Shown here: positions 14,966 to 23,763 of the stretch, piece by piece
Layout of the letters: each line of letters starts with the position of its first letter
How positions within the stretch are numbered: position 1 is the stretch's first letter
NCBI RefSeq assembly: GCF_004765805.1
Contig: NZ_SBIU01000005.1
Location: forward strand, 186,001 to 250,000
Length of the DNA: 64,000 nucleotides
Direction: 5' to 3'
Source of the DNA: Halorussus halobius
GTDB taxonomy: Archaea; Halobacteriota; Halobacteria; Halobacteriales; Haladaptataceae
Made by a program: the position numbers and the translations under genes
The notes under the pieces: model-generated
Seen by the model: only the letters and a program-made list of their open reading frames with translations
The model's database searches: none
Told to the model about the DNA's origin: nothing

Positions 14966-16446
14966 TGGCGTCGCGGCTCTCCGCCCGGGACCCCGGCTCG
15001 ATACTCGTCTGTCTGGTGACGCTCGGCGCGTACCTGCTGCTCGTGGACGCGATGGACCGGCGGACGCTCTACGCACTCGGGTCGTACGCGGCGGTCGTCG
15101 CGGCGTACCTCGGCTGGTCGTACGTCGTCGTCGAGTACCGGCCGGCGTATCGACACGTCTGCTCGCCGAAGACGCTCTGCGTCGCGCTTGCCGTCTGTAC
15201 TGTCTCGGTCCTCGCGCTCGGGTGGATGCCGCGCTCGCCGGTCGCGTTCGTCCAGTTGGCGGCCATCGCGCTCGTGTTCACCTACTGGTTCGTCATGCTC
15301 GCGGCGCTCTCCCACGCGTCGAGCGCGCGGAGCGAGTTCGAATCCGCGTCGGAGTATCCGCCGATTACGGTACTCGTTCCGGCGTACAACGAGGAGGGAT
15401 ACGTGGGCCGAACCGTCGCCAGCCTCCTCGACGCCGACTATCCCGACGGGAAGAAACGAATCGTAGTCGTCGACGACGGAAGCACCGACCGTACCTACGA
15501 GGAGGCCCGGCAGTACGAGTCCGAGAGGGTCACCGTAGTCAGGAAGAAAAACGGCGGGAAGTACGCCGCGCTCAACTACGGACTGTTGTTCGCGGACACC
15601 GAGATAATCGTCACGGTGGACGCCGACAGCGTGGTCGACGCCGACGCGCTCCGGAAAATCGTCGCCCCGTTCGAGGTCGAGCCGAACATCGGTGCCGTCG
15701 CCAGCAACGTCAAACTGTTCAACCGGGACTCGTTCGTGACGAAGTGCCAGACGCTCGAATACGTCTTCGGCATCAACATCTACCGGCGGCTCTTCGACTA
15801 CGTCGGCGCGGTCCCCATCGTTCCTGGCTGTCTCGGCGCGTATCGTCGCCGTGCGCTCGACGACGTCCTCGGATACGACCCGCACACCTTGACCGAGGAC
15901 TACGACACGACGATGAAGCTGCTGAAGCAGGGGTACGAGGTCCGATTCAGCGAGGCGGTCGTGTACACCGAGGGTCCCGACACGTGGCGGGACCTCTACG
16001 AGCAACGATTGCGGTGGTATCGCGGAAACGTGATGACCGTCAAAAAACACCTGTTCGACGGAGTGAACCCCGATAACCGCTATCTCCGGCGGATACATCT
16101 GCCGCTGGCGCTCGTCACGATGGGGTTCATGCCCGTGGCGAGTTGGCTGATTCTGGGCGTCGTCGCCTATCTCGCGGTGACGACCGGCCTGCTCGCGGTC
16201 CTGTGGGTGTTCGCGCTCTTCGTCTCTATCGTCGCCCTCGTGAACCTCCTCGCTATCAGAATCGAGGGTGAGAGCCCTCGATACGTCCTCTACTCGCCGT
16301 TTTTCGTCGTCGGATACAAGCACTTCCACGACCTCGTGATGGTCAAAAGCGTCCTCGACGTGTTGAGAGACCGCGAACTGACGTGGACGAGTGCGACGCG
16401 GGCGGACCAGCGCGAGACGACGGTGGCCGAGTCCCGGTCGGACTGA
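14965..16446 (+). CDS. Processive family 2 glycosyltransferase, membrane-integral
   Basis: The protein has 493 residues. Four N-terminal helices (about 12-28, 36-56, 70-86 and 96-116) precede a GT-A domain with VDDG (169-172), DAD (219-221), TED (310-312, the general base motif) and QRLRW (347-351, the acceptor-binding Q-x-x-R-W). C-terminal helices follow to about 460. This is the BcsA/PgaC/hyaluronan synthase arrangement that polymerises and exports a beta-linked polysaccharide. With the coupled deacetylase the pair resembles PgaB-PgaC of poly-N-acetylglucosamine synthesis in logic, although the polymer is unknown. The ATG overlaps the previous stop by one base. Confidence 0.9.
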   Translation: MASRLSARDPGSILVCLVTLGAYLLLVDAMDRRTLYALGSYAAVVAAYLGWSYVVVEYRPAYRHVCSPKTLCVALAVCTVSVLALGWMPRSPVAFVQLAAIALVFTYWFVMLAALSHASSARSEFESASEYPPITVLVPAYNEEGYVGRTVASLLDADYPDGKKRIVVVDDGSTDRTYEEARQYESERVTVVRKKNGGKYAALNYGLLFADTEIIVTVDADSVVDADALRKIVAPFEVEPNIGAVASNVKLFNRDSFVTKCQTLEYVFGINIYRRLFDYVGAVPIVPGCLGAYRRRALDDVLGYDPHTLTEDYDTTMKLLKQGYEVRFSEAVVYTEGPDTWRDLYEQRLRWYRGNVMTVKKHLFDGVNPDNRYLRRIHLPLALVTMGFMPVASWLILGVVAYLAVTTGLLAVLWVFALFVSIVALVNLLAIRIEGESPRYVLYSPFFVVGYKHFHDLVMVKSVLDVLRDRELTWTSATRADQRETTVAESRSD

Positions 16447-16594
16447 CGGTCGACTCCGCTCCCGTGCGTGGCGTGACCTCTCCGGGCCATGACTCGCGGC
16501 GGTTGATTCAAATGGGCCGAACTCGTACGCCGGAACATGGGCACCGCGGCCGGCCGAACCGAGGTGAAGGCCCGGCGAGGCTAGCGTCGTCGGG

Positions 16595-16951
16595 GTGGAC
16601 GTCAGCGGTCGCCACGAGGAGTCGGGCGAGTACCTCATGGTGGCGGCGGCGGTCCACGCCGGAGTCGACGCCAACCGACTCGACTCCGTTCGCGGGATGG
16701 GCTTTGCCACCAGTCGGAACCCGCCGACGTTCGAGCACGCGGCCGGAGTCGTCGCCGACGCCGTCGACGGCCTCCCGGAACCACCCGACTGCCCGGTGGT
16801 CGCCGAGCGCGGGGAGTTCTACGAGGAGCCCGCGATTCGGGTCGAGCAGTTCCTCGGCCCGAGTTTCAAGTACGTCGAGAGTATAGCCGAACGGGAGACC
16901 GTGCAGGCTGCACACCACGCCGCGTACGCCGCCCGCAAACTGTTCCTATGA
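16595..16951 (+). CDS. DUF2209 family protein
   Basis: The protein has 118 residues from GTG at 16595. The first strand (VVGVDVSGRH when read from a few codons upstream) resembles an RNase H-like beginning, and the family is known only from archaea. Upstream in-frame codons run back to a TGA at 16565-16567 with no other start, so the Gly-Val-Val residues before the GTG are probably not translated; a short N-terminus is odd. The C-terminus (TVQAAHHAAYAARKLFL) overlaps hflX by four bases, implying translational coupling. The function is unknown. Confidence 0.75.
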   Translation: MDVSGRHEESGEYLMVAAAVHAGVDANRLDSVRGMGFATSRNPPTFEHAAGVVADAVDGLPEPPDCPVVAERGEFYEEPAIRVEQFLGPSFKYVESIAERETVQAAHHAAYAARKLFL

Positions 16952-18243
16952 GAGCGATAATCGCGAAACGAGTCGACGACGGCACGCCAGACACCGAGGA
17001 GATCGAGGACCTCGCCCGCGCGGCGGGCTACGAGGTCGCGGGAGTGTTCACCCAGTCCCGCACTGAGGACCCGGCCACGCAGGTCGGCGAGGGCAAGGCC
17101 GCCGAGATCGGCCGAGCCGTCGCCGAGACCGGGGCGGGAGTGGTCGTGTTCGACAACGAACTCGGCCCGTACCAGACGTTCAACCTCGGCCAGCAGATGC
17201 CCGAGGATACTCGCGTCATCGACCGCTTCCGGCTCATCCTCGAGATATTCGGCCAGCGCGCGCGGACGCGGAAAGCGCAACTGCAGGTCGAGTTGGCCGA
17301 ACTCAGGTACGAGCTCCCGCGGGCGGAGGCCAAGACGAGCCTCGCCAAGCGCGACGAGCGGCCGGGGTTCATGGGACTTGGCGAGTACGACGAGAGCCGC
17401 GAGCAGGACATCAAGGACCAGATTAGCCGCATCGAGGAGGAACTCGACGCCATCGCGCGGACCGAGGCCGACCGCCGGGACCGCCGGCGCGAGTCGGGGT
17501 TCGACCTCGTGGCGATGGCTGGCTACACCAACGCCGGCAAGTCGACGCTGATGCAGAGCCTCGCGGCCGACCTCGAACTTGGCGAGAACGAGGAGTTGCA
17601 CCCCGACCTCGACACGACGGCCGAGGCACAGGACCGCCTCTTTACGACCCTGGGCACCACCACCCGAAAGATGGACGTCGAGCGCCGGGACGTGTTGCTC
17701 ACCGACACGGTCGGGTTCATCAGCGACCTGCCCCACTGGCTGGTCGAGTCGTTCAAGTCCACGCTCGACGCGGTGTACTACGCCGACCTCGTGTTGCTGG
17801 TGGTCGACGTGAGCGAGCCCATCGACGAGATTCGCGAGAAGCTGGTCACCTCCCACGACACCCTCTACGAGCGCAACGAGGCCCCCATCGTGACGGTGCT
17901 GAACAAGATCGACGCCGTGAGCGAGCGGGAACTCCGCGAGAAGACCGAGGCGCTGTCGGCGCTGGCCCCGAACCCCATCGCGGTGTCGGGGAAAGAACAG
18001 CTGAATCTGGCGGGCCTGCGGGCGCGCATCGACGACGAACTCCCCGACTGGGAGCGCGAGAAGCTGGTCCTGCCGATGACCGACGACACCATGAGCGTGG
18101 TGTCGTGGATTCACGACCACGCCCGCGTCGACGACGTGACCTACGGCGACAGCGAGGTGGTCGTCGACTTCGAGGCCCGGCCCGCCATCGTCGAGCAGTC
18201 CCGCGCCAAGGCCGGGGAGTTGGCGAGCGCGGCGTCGGCCTGA
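16948..18243 (+). CDS. hflX: GTPase HflX
   Basis: The protein has 431 residues. The N-terminal HflX subdomain includes VGEGKAAEIG and VVVFDNELGPYQTFNL, followed by the glycine-rich/helical linker RARTRKAQLQVELAELRYEL. The G domain begins at about 185: GYTNAGKS (192-199, G1), DTVGFI (253-258, G3), NKID (319-322, G4). HflX binds 50S subunits and can split stalled ribosomes under stress; it also has RNA-helicase-like activity in bacteria. The four-base ATGA overlap with the DUF2209 gene makes a two-gene operon. A T-rich tract (GATTTTTGTC) 10 bp after the stop may serve as terminator. Confidence 0.93.
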   Translation: MRAIIAKRVDDGTPDTEEIEDLARAAGYEVAGVFTQSRTEDPATQVGEGKAAEIGRAVAETGAGVVVFDNELGPYQTFNLGQQMPEDTRVIDRFRLILEIFGQRARTRKAQLQVELAELRYELPRAEAKTSLAKRDERPGFMGLGEYDESREQDIKDQISRIEEELDAIARTEADRRDRRRESGFDLVAMAGYTNAGKSTLMQSLAADLELGENEELHPDLDTTAEAQDRLFTTLGTTTRKMDVERRDVLLTDTVGFISDLPHWLVESFKSTLDAVYYADLVLLVVDVSEPIDEIREKLVTSHDTLYERNEAPIVTVLNKIDAVSERELREKTEALSALAPNPIAVSGKEQLNLAGLRARIDDELPDWEREKLVLPMTDDTMSVVSWIHDHARVDDVTYGDSEVVVDFEARPAIVEQSRAKAGELASAASA

Positions 18244-18292
18244 CGACCGCCCGATTTTTGTCGCTTTCGTCCGCGTCGAACTGACGCGTAGC

Positions 18293-18298
18293 TATAAT
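18293..18298 (+). promoter_or_regulatory. TATA-like box of the ABC-2 exporter operon
   Basis: TATAAT lies 24-29 bp before the ATG at 18322 and supports that start over an in-frame ATG at 18298 that would place the box inside the gene. Confidence 0.55.
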
Positions 18299-18321
18299 TG
18301 CGGATTCGATGTATCCGGCCC

Positions 18322-19260
18322 ATGGCGGTCATCGAGACCGAGAGGCTCACCAAGCGGTTCGGAGACGTGACGGCGGTCGAGGACCTCGACCTCACCGTCG
18401 AGGCCGGGGAGGTGTTCGGCTTTCTGGGACCGAACGGCGCGGGCAAGTCCACCACCATCGACGTATTGCTCGACTTCGTGCGGCCGAGTTCGGGGTCGGC
18501 GACCGTGCTGGGCCGGGACGCGCAGGCCGAGTCGACAGCGATTCGCCGGCGCGTGGGCGTCCTGCCCGAGGGGTACGGCCTGTACGATCGCCTCTCGGGC
18601 CGCAAGCACGTCGAGTTCATGGTCGACTCGAAGCGCGCCGACGACGACCCCGAGCGCGTGCTTGACCTCGTGGGACTCGACGCAGAGGACGCCGACCGCG
18701 CGGTCGGGGGTTACTCGAAGGGGATGGCTCAGCGACTCGTCCTCGGGATGGCGCTGGTCGGCGACCCCGACCTGTTGATTCTGGACGAACCATCGAGCGG
18801 GCTCGACCCCAACGGGGCGCGCGAGGTCCGCCGAATCGTCCGCGACCTCGCCGACGGCGGGACGACGGTGTTCTTCTCCAGCCACGTCCTCGGGCAGGTC
18901 GAGGCGGTCTGCGACCGCGTGGGCATCATGCGCGCCGGGCGACTCGTCGCGGTCGACACCATCGAGGGACTGCGCGAGTCGGTCGGGAGCGGGTCGACCG
19001 TCGAACTCGTGGTCGACCGGGTTCCGGAGGGAATCGAAGCGCTCGAAATCGAGGGCGTCAGCGAGGTGACCGCACTCGACGGTCGAATCCGGGCGACCTG
19101 TCTCGAACCGGAGGCGAAGCTGGCCGTCCTCGACCGGGTCCGGGCGGAGGGAGCGACGGTCCGGGACCTCACGACCCGCGAGTCGTCGTTAGAGGACCTG
19201 TTCACGACGTACACCACCGAGCGAGCCACGGAAGCAGTCGGCGGGGAGGGTCGGCGATGA
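18322..19260 (+). CDS. ABC transporter ATP-binding protein (ABC-2 type exporter)
   Basis: The protein has 312 residues. Walker A is GPNGAGKS (36-43), the Q-loop region reads VGVLPEGYGLYDRLSG, the signature is YSKGMAQRL and Walker B is LLILDEPSSGLDP, followed by the H-loop of FFSSHVLGQVEAVCDR. The C-terminal 90 residues are the regulatory extension usual in CcmA/NosF-like ATPases. It pairs with the permease at 19257, which its stop overlaps by four bases. Substrate cannot be deduced; such pairs export drugs, lipids or take part in NosDFY-like copper handling. Confidence 0.9.
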   Translation: MAVIETERLTKRFGDVTAVEDLDLTVEAGEVFGFLGPNGAGKSTTIDVLLDFVRPSSGSATVLGRDAQAESTAIRRRVGVLPEGYGLYDRLSGRKHVEFMVDSKRADDDPERVLDLVGLDAEDADRAVGGYSKGMAQRLVLGMALVGDPDLLILDEPSSGLDPNGAREVRRIVRDLADGGTTVFFSSHVLGQVEAVCDRVGIMRAGRLVAVDTIEGLRESVGSGSTVELVVDRVPEGIEALEIEGVSEVTALDGRIRATCLEPEAKLAVLDRVRAEGATVRDLTTRESSLEDLFTTYTTERATEAVGGEGRR

Positions 19261-20108
19261 GTTGGGTCGCCGTCGCACGCAAGGACTTCGCGGACGCGGT
19301 CCGGTCGCGGATGTTGTGGGGCATCGTCGGCATATTCGCACTGTTGCTCGGCGTGGCCACGCTCGCCCCCGAACTGATAGGCATCGGCGGGCCGGTGCTG
19401 GGCTACAGTTTCGCCGCCGACCTCGCGACGACGCTGGTGCCAATCACGGCGCTGGTCGCGGCCTACCTCGCGGTCGCGGGCGAGCGCGAGTCGGGGAGCA
19501 TCAAGATTCTGCTCGGCGCGCCCCACTCGCGGGCGGACGTGACCGTCGGGAAACTGGTCGGGCGGTCGGCCGTGGTCGTCGCGGGGATTCTGGCGGGGTT
19601 TCTGGTGGCCGGCGGGGTCGCGCTCGTGGTCTACGGCGAACTCGCTGTGGCCGAACTGGCGTCGGTCGCGGTGCTGACGGCGGCGCTCGGAGTGGCGTTC
19701 GTCGGCCTCGCGGTCGGCATCTCGGCCGCGACCGCGACCCGCTCGCGGGCCATGTCGCTCGCGGTCGGGGCGTTCTTCGTGTTCGCGCTGCTGTGGGACC
19801 TCGCCATGCTGGCGATAACCTACCTCCGGACCGGGAACCTGCCGACGCCCGGCGCGTCGGTGCCCGCGTGGCAGTTGCTGGTCGAGCGACTCAACCCCTC
19901 GCGGGCGTTCGGCCAACTCGTCGACGCCGCCCTCTCGGGGGCCGACCTCCCCGGTGCGGGTGGTGGCGGCCCGGCCGCGCTGACGGGCGGGGTCTCCGGA
20001 CCGACCCCGTTCTACCTCGAAGACTGGTTCATGGTGGTCGTTCTGGTCGCGTGGACCGTGATTCCCGTGGTGCTGGGTCACCTGCGCTTCCGCGACGCCG
20101 ACCTGTAG
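19257..20108 (+). CDS. ABC-2 type transporter permease
   Basis: The protein has 283 residues with six predicted membrane helices (about 20-40, 58-76, 98-120, 128-150, 158-180 and 258-280). The opening MSWVAVARKDFADAVRSR followed by a helix, and the GERESGSIKILLGAPHSRAD loop after the second helix, are hallmarks of NosY-type ABC-2 permeases. It forms the membrane half of the exporter with the ATPase encoded just before (ATGA overlap). The gene is convergent with moaC, 15 bp from its stop. Confidence 0.9.
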   Translation: MSWVAVARKDFADAVRSRMLWGIVGIFALLLGVATLAPELIGIGGPVLGYSFAADLATTLVPITALVAAYLAVAGERESGSIKILLGAPHSRADVTVGKLVGRSAVVVAGILAGFLVAGGVALVVYGELAVAELASVAVLTAALGVAFVGLAVGISAATATRSRAMSLAVGAFFVFALLWDLAMLAITYLRTGNLPTPGASVPAWQLLVERLNPSRAFGQLVDAALSGADLPGAGGGGPAALTGGVSGPTPFYLEDWFMVVVLVAWTVIPVVLGHLRFRDADL

Positions 20109-20123
20109 CTCGCTCCCGCGGCG

Positions 20124-20615
20124 CTACTCCAGTTCGCGTTTGACCTTCTCGACGACCCGCACGTTCTCGATGGCGGCGTCCGGGTACTGGCCGTCGGCGT
20201 CTTTCTCCGCGGCCTTCACCATGTCCCAGACCACGTTCAACCCGGTCGTGACGCCCTCCAGCGCCTCCATCTCGCAGCCGGTCTTGCCGGTCGTCTCGAC
20301 CGCGACTTCGAGCGCGACCCCGTCCTCGCGGAGTTCGAAGTCGGTCTCGACGTTGGTGACGGGAATCTGGTGGCACATCGGGATGGTCTCCCACGCGTGT
20401 TTGACCGCTTGGACCGCGCCGACCCGCGCGGTCGCCAGCACGTCGCCCTTGCTCACCTCGTCGTCGCGGATGGCCGCCACGGTGTCGGGCCGGAGGCGAA
20501 TCTCCCCCGCCGCGACCGCGCGACGCGCCGTGTCGGGTTTGTCGCCCACGTCGACCATCTGGACGTCGCCCTCCTCGTCGGTGTGGGTCAGGTCGCTCCC
20601 GTCGCCCTCACTCAT
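20124..20615 (-). CDS. moaC: Cyclic pyranopterin monophosphate synthase MoaC
   Basis: The protein has 163 residues from the ATG at 20615. It converts the MoaA product to cyclic pyranopterin monophosphate in molybdenum cofactor synthesis. Diagnostic sequences are VDVGDKPDTARRAVAAGEIR near the start, KGDVLATARVGAVQAVK, PMCHQIPVTNVETDFEL in the active site and TGKTGCEMEALEGVTTGLN with DMVKAAEKDADG. The start overlaps nnrD by eight bases, so it is the last gene of the minus-strand operon. No other moa genes are in the window. Confidence 0.95.
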   Translation of the reverse strand: MSEGDGSDLTHTDEEGDVQMVDVGDKPDTARRAVAAGEIRLRPDTVAAIRDDEVSKGDVLATARVGAVQAVKHAWETIPMCHQIPVTNVETDFELREDGVALEVAVETTGKTGCEMEALEGVTTGLNVVWDMVKAAEKDADGQYPDAAIENVRVVEKVKRELE

Positions 20616-22047
20616 CCCCCTCACCCCAGAGTGCGCGCGGCAGGGCGTCGAGCAGGTCCGACGCCACCAGTCCGTCGTGGCGGTCGGCGAGCAGTTCCCC
20701 GGCGCGGCCGTTGGCGTATGCCGCCACGCAGGCCGCTCGGAACGGGTCGTGGTCGCCCAGCAGCCCAGCGAGTATCCCCGCGAGCGTGTCGCCGGTCCCG
20801 CCGACCCGCATGCCGGGCGTGCCCGCCCGCGAGATTCTGGTGCGCTCGCCGTCCGAGACGACGTCCTCGGCCGCCTTCGCCACGACGACGTGACCGAGGT
20901 CGGCAGCGAAGGACTCTATCTCGTCGGCGTACTCGCGGATGGGTTCGTCCGACTCGATTTCGGGCCCGCCCATCTTCGCGAGTTCCTTGCGGTTGGGCGT
21001 ACAGACCAGCGCGGCGTCGGTGTCGACGTCGGGCACCACTGGCAGGGCGTCGGCGTCCACCACGGTCGGCCCGGAGAACTCGGCGAGGAACTGCTCGGCC
21101 GCGACGAGGGTTTCGTCGGCAGTGCCGAGGCCGGGGCCCAGAACCACCACGTCGTCGTAGCGCTCGGCGGTCGCGACGAGGTCGGGGACCTGCTCGGGCG
21201 CGAGCCGGTCGCCTTCGTACGACTGGACGATGAGGTCCTCGGCGTAGCCCTGAATCCCGTCGGCCACGGGTTCGGGCGCGGCGACGAAGGAGAGGTCCGC
21301 ACCAGCCCGGAGCGCGGCCTGGGCGGCCAGCGCGGGCGCGCCGGTGTAGGGGCCGCCGCCCACGACGTAGGCTCGGGACTCGTCGCCGGGCCCGCCCCGA
21401 CGAACCGGGCGCATGTCGCCCGGGCCGACGAACCGCTCGGCCGCCGGCGGGATGCCGATGTCCGCGACCGTCACCTCGGCGTCGAGCGCAGCGAGGCCGG
21501 GTTTCTCGTCGTGGAACGTGACCACGCGGTCGGCCTCGACCGCGACGCCCGCCGCCTCGCCGGTGTCGGCGTCCACGCCCGACGGCACGTCGACCGAGAC
21601 CACCGTGGCGTCCGCGTCGTTGATGGCCGCCGCTGCGCTGGCTTCGGGCTCGCGGAGCGCGCCCGCGACGCCGGTGCCCAGCATCGCGTCGACCACCACC
21701 TCGCAGTCGGGCAGGTCGAGGTCCCGCGAGTCGCGGACCTCGGCGAGGTCGTACTCGGCGCGCCCGAGCGCCGCCCAGTTCTCGCGGGCGATGTCGGTCG
21801 CGATGGCCTCGGCGCGACCCAGCAGGCGGACCGACACGTCGTAGTCGTCCAGAAAGCGGGCGGCCACGAAGGCGTCGCCGCCGTTGTTGCCGCGGCCCGC
21901 GACGATTGCGATTCGCGCGCCGGGGTCGACGACCGCCCGGACCTCGCGGGCCACGGCGTTGCCGCTCGACTCCATCAACTGCTTGCGCGGCACGCCCAGC
22001 GCCGCCGCGTTGGCGTCGACCTGGGCCATCCGTGCTGCCGAAATCAT
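20608..22047 (-). CDS. nnrD: Bifunctional NAD(P)H-hydrate epimerase/dehydratase
   Basis: The protein has 479 residues. The N-terminal half (1-215) is a YjeF_N/NnrE epimerase with QLMESSGNAVAREVRAVV, GRGNNGGDAFVAARFL and VSVDVPSGVDADTGEA. The C-terminal half is the NnrD ATP/ADP-dependent dehydratase with VVLGPGLGTADETLVAAEQF, VDADALPVVP, TPNRKELAKMGG and the NGTGD-like VGGTGDTLAGILAGLLG. It repairs hydrated NADH and NADPH in the cytoplasm. It lies between the glycerophosphodiesterase and moaC genes, a housekeeping function carried at the end of a transport operon. The start at 22047 is the first ATG and is consistent with the family's N-terminus. Confidence 0.93.
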   Translation of the reverse strand: MISAARMAQVDANAAALGVPRKQLMESSGNAVAREVRAVVDPGARIAIVAGRGNNGGDAFVAARFLDDYDVSVRLLGRAEAIATDIARENWAALGRAEYDLAEVRDSRDLDLPDCEVVVDAMLGTGVAGALREPEASAAAAINDADATVVSVDVPSGVDADTGEAAGVAVEADRVVTFHDEKPGLAALDAEVTVADIGIPPAAERFVGPGDMRPVRRGGPGDESRAYVVGGGPYTGAPALAAQAALRAGADLSFVAAPEPVADGIQGYAEDLIVQSYEGDRLAPEQVPDLVATAERYDDVVVLGPGLGTADETLVAAEQFLAEFSGPTVVDADALPVVPDVDTDAALVCTPNRKELAKMGGPEIESDEPIREYADEIESFAADLGHVVVAKAAEDVVSDGERTRISRAGTPGMRVGGTGDTLAGILAGLLGDHDPFRAACVAAYANGRAGELLADRHDGLVASDLLDALPRALWGEGDE

Positions 22048-22072
22048 GTCCGGGCGTTCGGCCGGGACGGCG

Positions 22073-22957
22073 TTAAGTCCTGTCGTCGGCCGCCAGCAGA
22101 CACGGGTAGTCCACGAGCAGGCCGTCGACGCCCGCCCGCCGGAGCTGTGCGGCCTGATACCACGTGGAGACGGTCCAGACGTTCACGGCCCGCCCGGCGT
22201 CGTGGGCCCGGGCGACCACGTCGGTCGTCACGTCCGGGGACGCGTCGAGGTGGCCCGGCTCGCCGGCGAACGGCGTCCCCGCGACGAGGTTCACCGGCGG
22301 GTGGACCGCTTCGGCGTCGTAGCGGGCCGCGATTTCGAGGGCGTCGTCGAGCGCGTCCCACGCGAGGACCCCGACCGGAACCGAGGGGTCCGCCTCGCGG
22401 GTGGCCGCGAGCGCGGCCTCGTAGAACGACGAGACCAGCACGTCGTTGTCGTGGTCGTCGAGTACCGCGAGAACGTCCCCGACGAACGAGTCCCACAGCG
22501 TTCGCCGGTCGGCCAGTTCCGCCGGGTCGAGCGGTTCGGCCAACCTGAGGTCGTGGCTTCCGGGGTTCTTCAACTCGACGTTGACGCCCACGTCGTCCGA
22601 GAGCGCACCGAACACGTCCGCGAGTCGGGGCACCGTCTGTCCGCTGTCGAGGACCTCCGCGTCGAGGACGACGTCGTCGGGCGTCTCCCAGACCGTCCCG
22701 CGAGCGTCGGTGAGTCCCCGGCTCCCGCCCTCGGCGTGGAGGCGGTCGTCGTGGAAGCAGACCACGGTGCCGTCGCCGGTCGGCATCGCGTCGACCTCGA
22801 CCATCGCCGCGCGGCCCGGCCCGGCCGCGGCGCGGCGCGCGGCGGCCACGGTGTTCTCGGGCGCGGCCCCGGCGAAGCCCCGGTGGGCGAGTATCGCCGG
22901 GCGGTCGTCGCCCCGGGATTCGAGGCCCCCGTCGCCGGAGTCGTCGGGGAGGCTCAC
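22073..22957 (-). CDS. Glycerophosphodiester phosphodiesterase (first copy)
   Basis: The protein has 294 residues with no signal peptide, so it is cytoplasmic. HRG (25-27) in ILAHRGFAGAAPENT, VEVDAMPTGDGTVVCFHDDR with the Ca-binding Glu/Asp and catalytic His, VNVELKNPGS, and the C-terminal VWTVSTWYQAAQLRRAGVDG define the GDPD fold. It hydrolyses glycerophosphodiesters to glycerol phosphate and an alcohol. The start overlaps the stop of the HAD-phosphatase gene by four bases. A second GDPD gene at 30115 has the same HRGFAG and WYQA(A/D)QLRRAGVDG motifs, so the two are paralogues. Confidence 0.93.
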   Translation of the reverse strand: MSLPDDSGDGGLESRGDDRPAILAHRGFAGAAPENTVAAARRAAAGPGRAAMVEVDAMPTGDGTVVCFHDDRLHAEGGSRGLTDARGTVWETPDDVVLDAEVLDSGQTVPRLADVFGALSDDVGVNVELKNPGSHDLRLAEPLDPAELADRRTLWDSFVGDVLAVLDDHDNDVLVSSFYEAALAATREADPSVPVGVLAWDALDDALEIAARYDAEAVHPPVNLVAGTPFAGEPGHLDASPDVTTDVVARAHDAGRAVNVWTVSTWYQAAQLRRAGVDGLLVDYPCLLAADDRT

Positions 22958-23763
22958 GGCAGTATCTCGCCGATTTCGGCGAGCGATTCCACGACGTGGT
23001 CGGGCCGAATCGACGCCGATTCGAGGTCCGACCGGTCGGTCACGCCCGTCAGCACGAGCGCGGTCGTCATGCCCGCCCGGTTGCCCATCGCGACGTCGGT
23101 TTCGAGCCGGTCGCCCACCAGCAGGCAGTCGGCCGGGTCGGCGTCGAGTCGCCCGGTCGCGGCCTCGACGGTGGTCTCGGAGGGCTTGCCCAGCACCCGG
23201 TCGAGCTCCCGGCCGGTGACGCCCTCTATCGCGCCGATCATCCCGGCGGCGTCCGGAATCTCGCCGTCCGCGACCGGACAGGTCCGGTCGGGGTTGGTCG
23301 CGTAGAACGGCGTCCCGTCGTCGAGGGCGGCCAGCGCGTCCGAGAGGGTGGCGTAGTCGAACGACCGGTCCATCGAGGCGACGACCACGCCGGCCGCCCC
23401 GGGGTCGTCGGTCACGCCGAGGTCGGCCTCGCGGAGTTCCTCGCGGAGGGGGTCCTCGCCCACCACGAACACCGAGCGGTCGGGGTGGCGGTCCGCGAGG
23501 AAGTCGGCGGTGATGGTCGCCGAGGTGATGATGTCGTCGCGGTCGCAGGGCACGCCGAGTCGGTCGAGCTTGTCGCGGTACTGGGCCCGGCGCTCGATGG
23601 GCTTGTTCGTGACGAACACCACCGAGCCGCGGGCCCTGAGCGCCTCGATTCCCTCGTCGGCGTCGGCGAGCAGTCCGTCGCCGCGGTACACCGTGCCGTC
23701 GAGGTCCACGAGCGCTCCCGCGACGGGTCGGTCGCGGGCGTTCGTAGCTGGCTCGCCGCTCAT
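22954..23763 (-). CDS. HAD-superfamily class IIA phosphatase (NagD-like)
   Basis: The protein has 269 residues. Motif I is DLDGTVYRG (20-28, nucleophile Asp20), motif II is VFVTNKPIERRAQY, and motif III/IV is LGKPSETTVEAATGRL followed by LLVGDRLETDVAMGNRAGM. The large cap between motifs II and III is of class IIA. Relatives dephosphorylate 4-nitrophenyl phosphate, phosphoglycolate, AraL sugars or glycerol phosphate. It sits between the transporter ATPase and GDPD genes, coupled by ATGA overlaps to both. This suggests action on glycerol phosphate released by GDPD, which is inference. Confidence 0.88.
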   Translation of the reverse strand: MSGEPATNARDRPVAGALVDLDGTVYRGDGLLADADEGIEALRARGSVVFVTNKPIERRAQYRDKLDRLGVPCDRDDIITSATITADFLADRHPDRSVFVVGEDPLREELREADLGVTDDPGAAGVVVASMDRSFDYATLSDALAALDDGTPFYATNPDRTCPVADGEIPDAAGMIGAIEGVTGRELDRVLGKPSETTVEAATGRLDADPADCLLVGDRLETDVAMGNRAGMTTALVLTGVTDRSDLESASIRPDHVVESLAEIGEILP

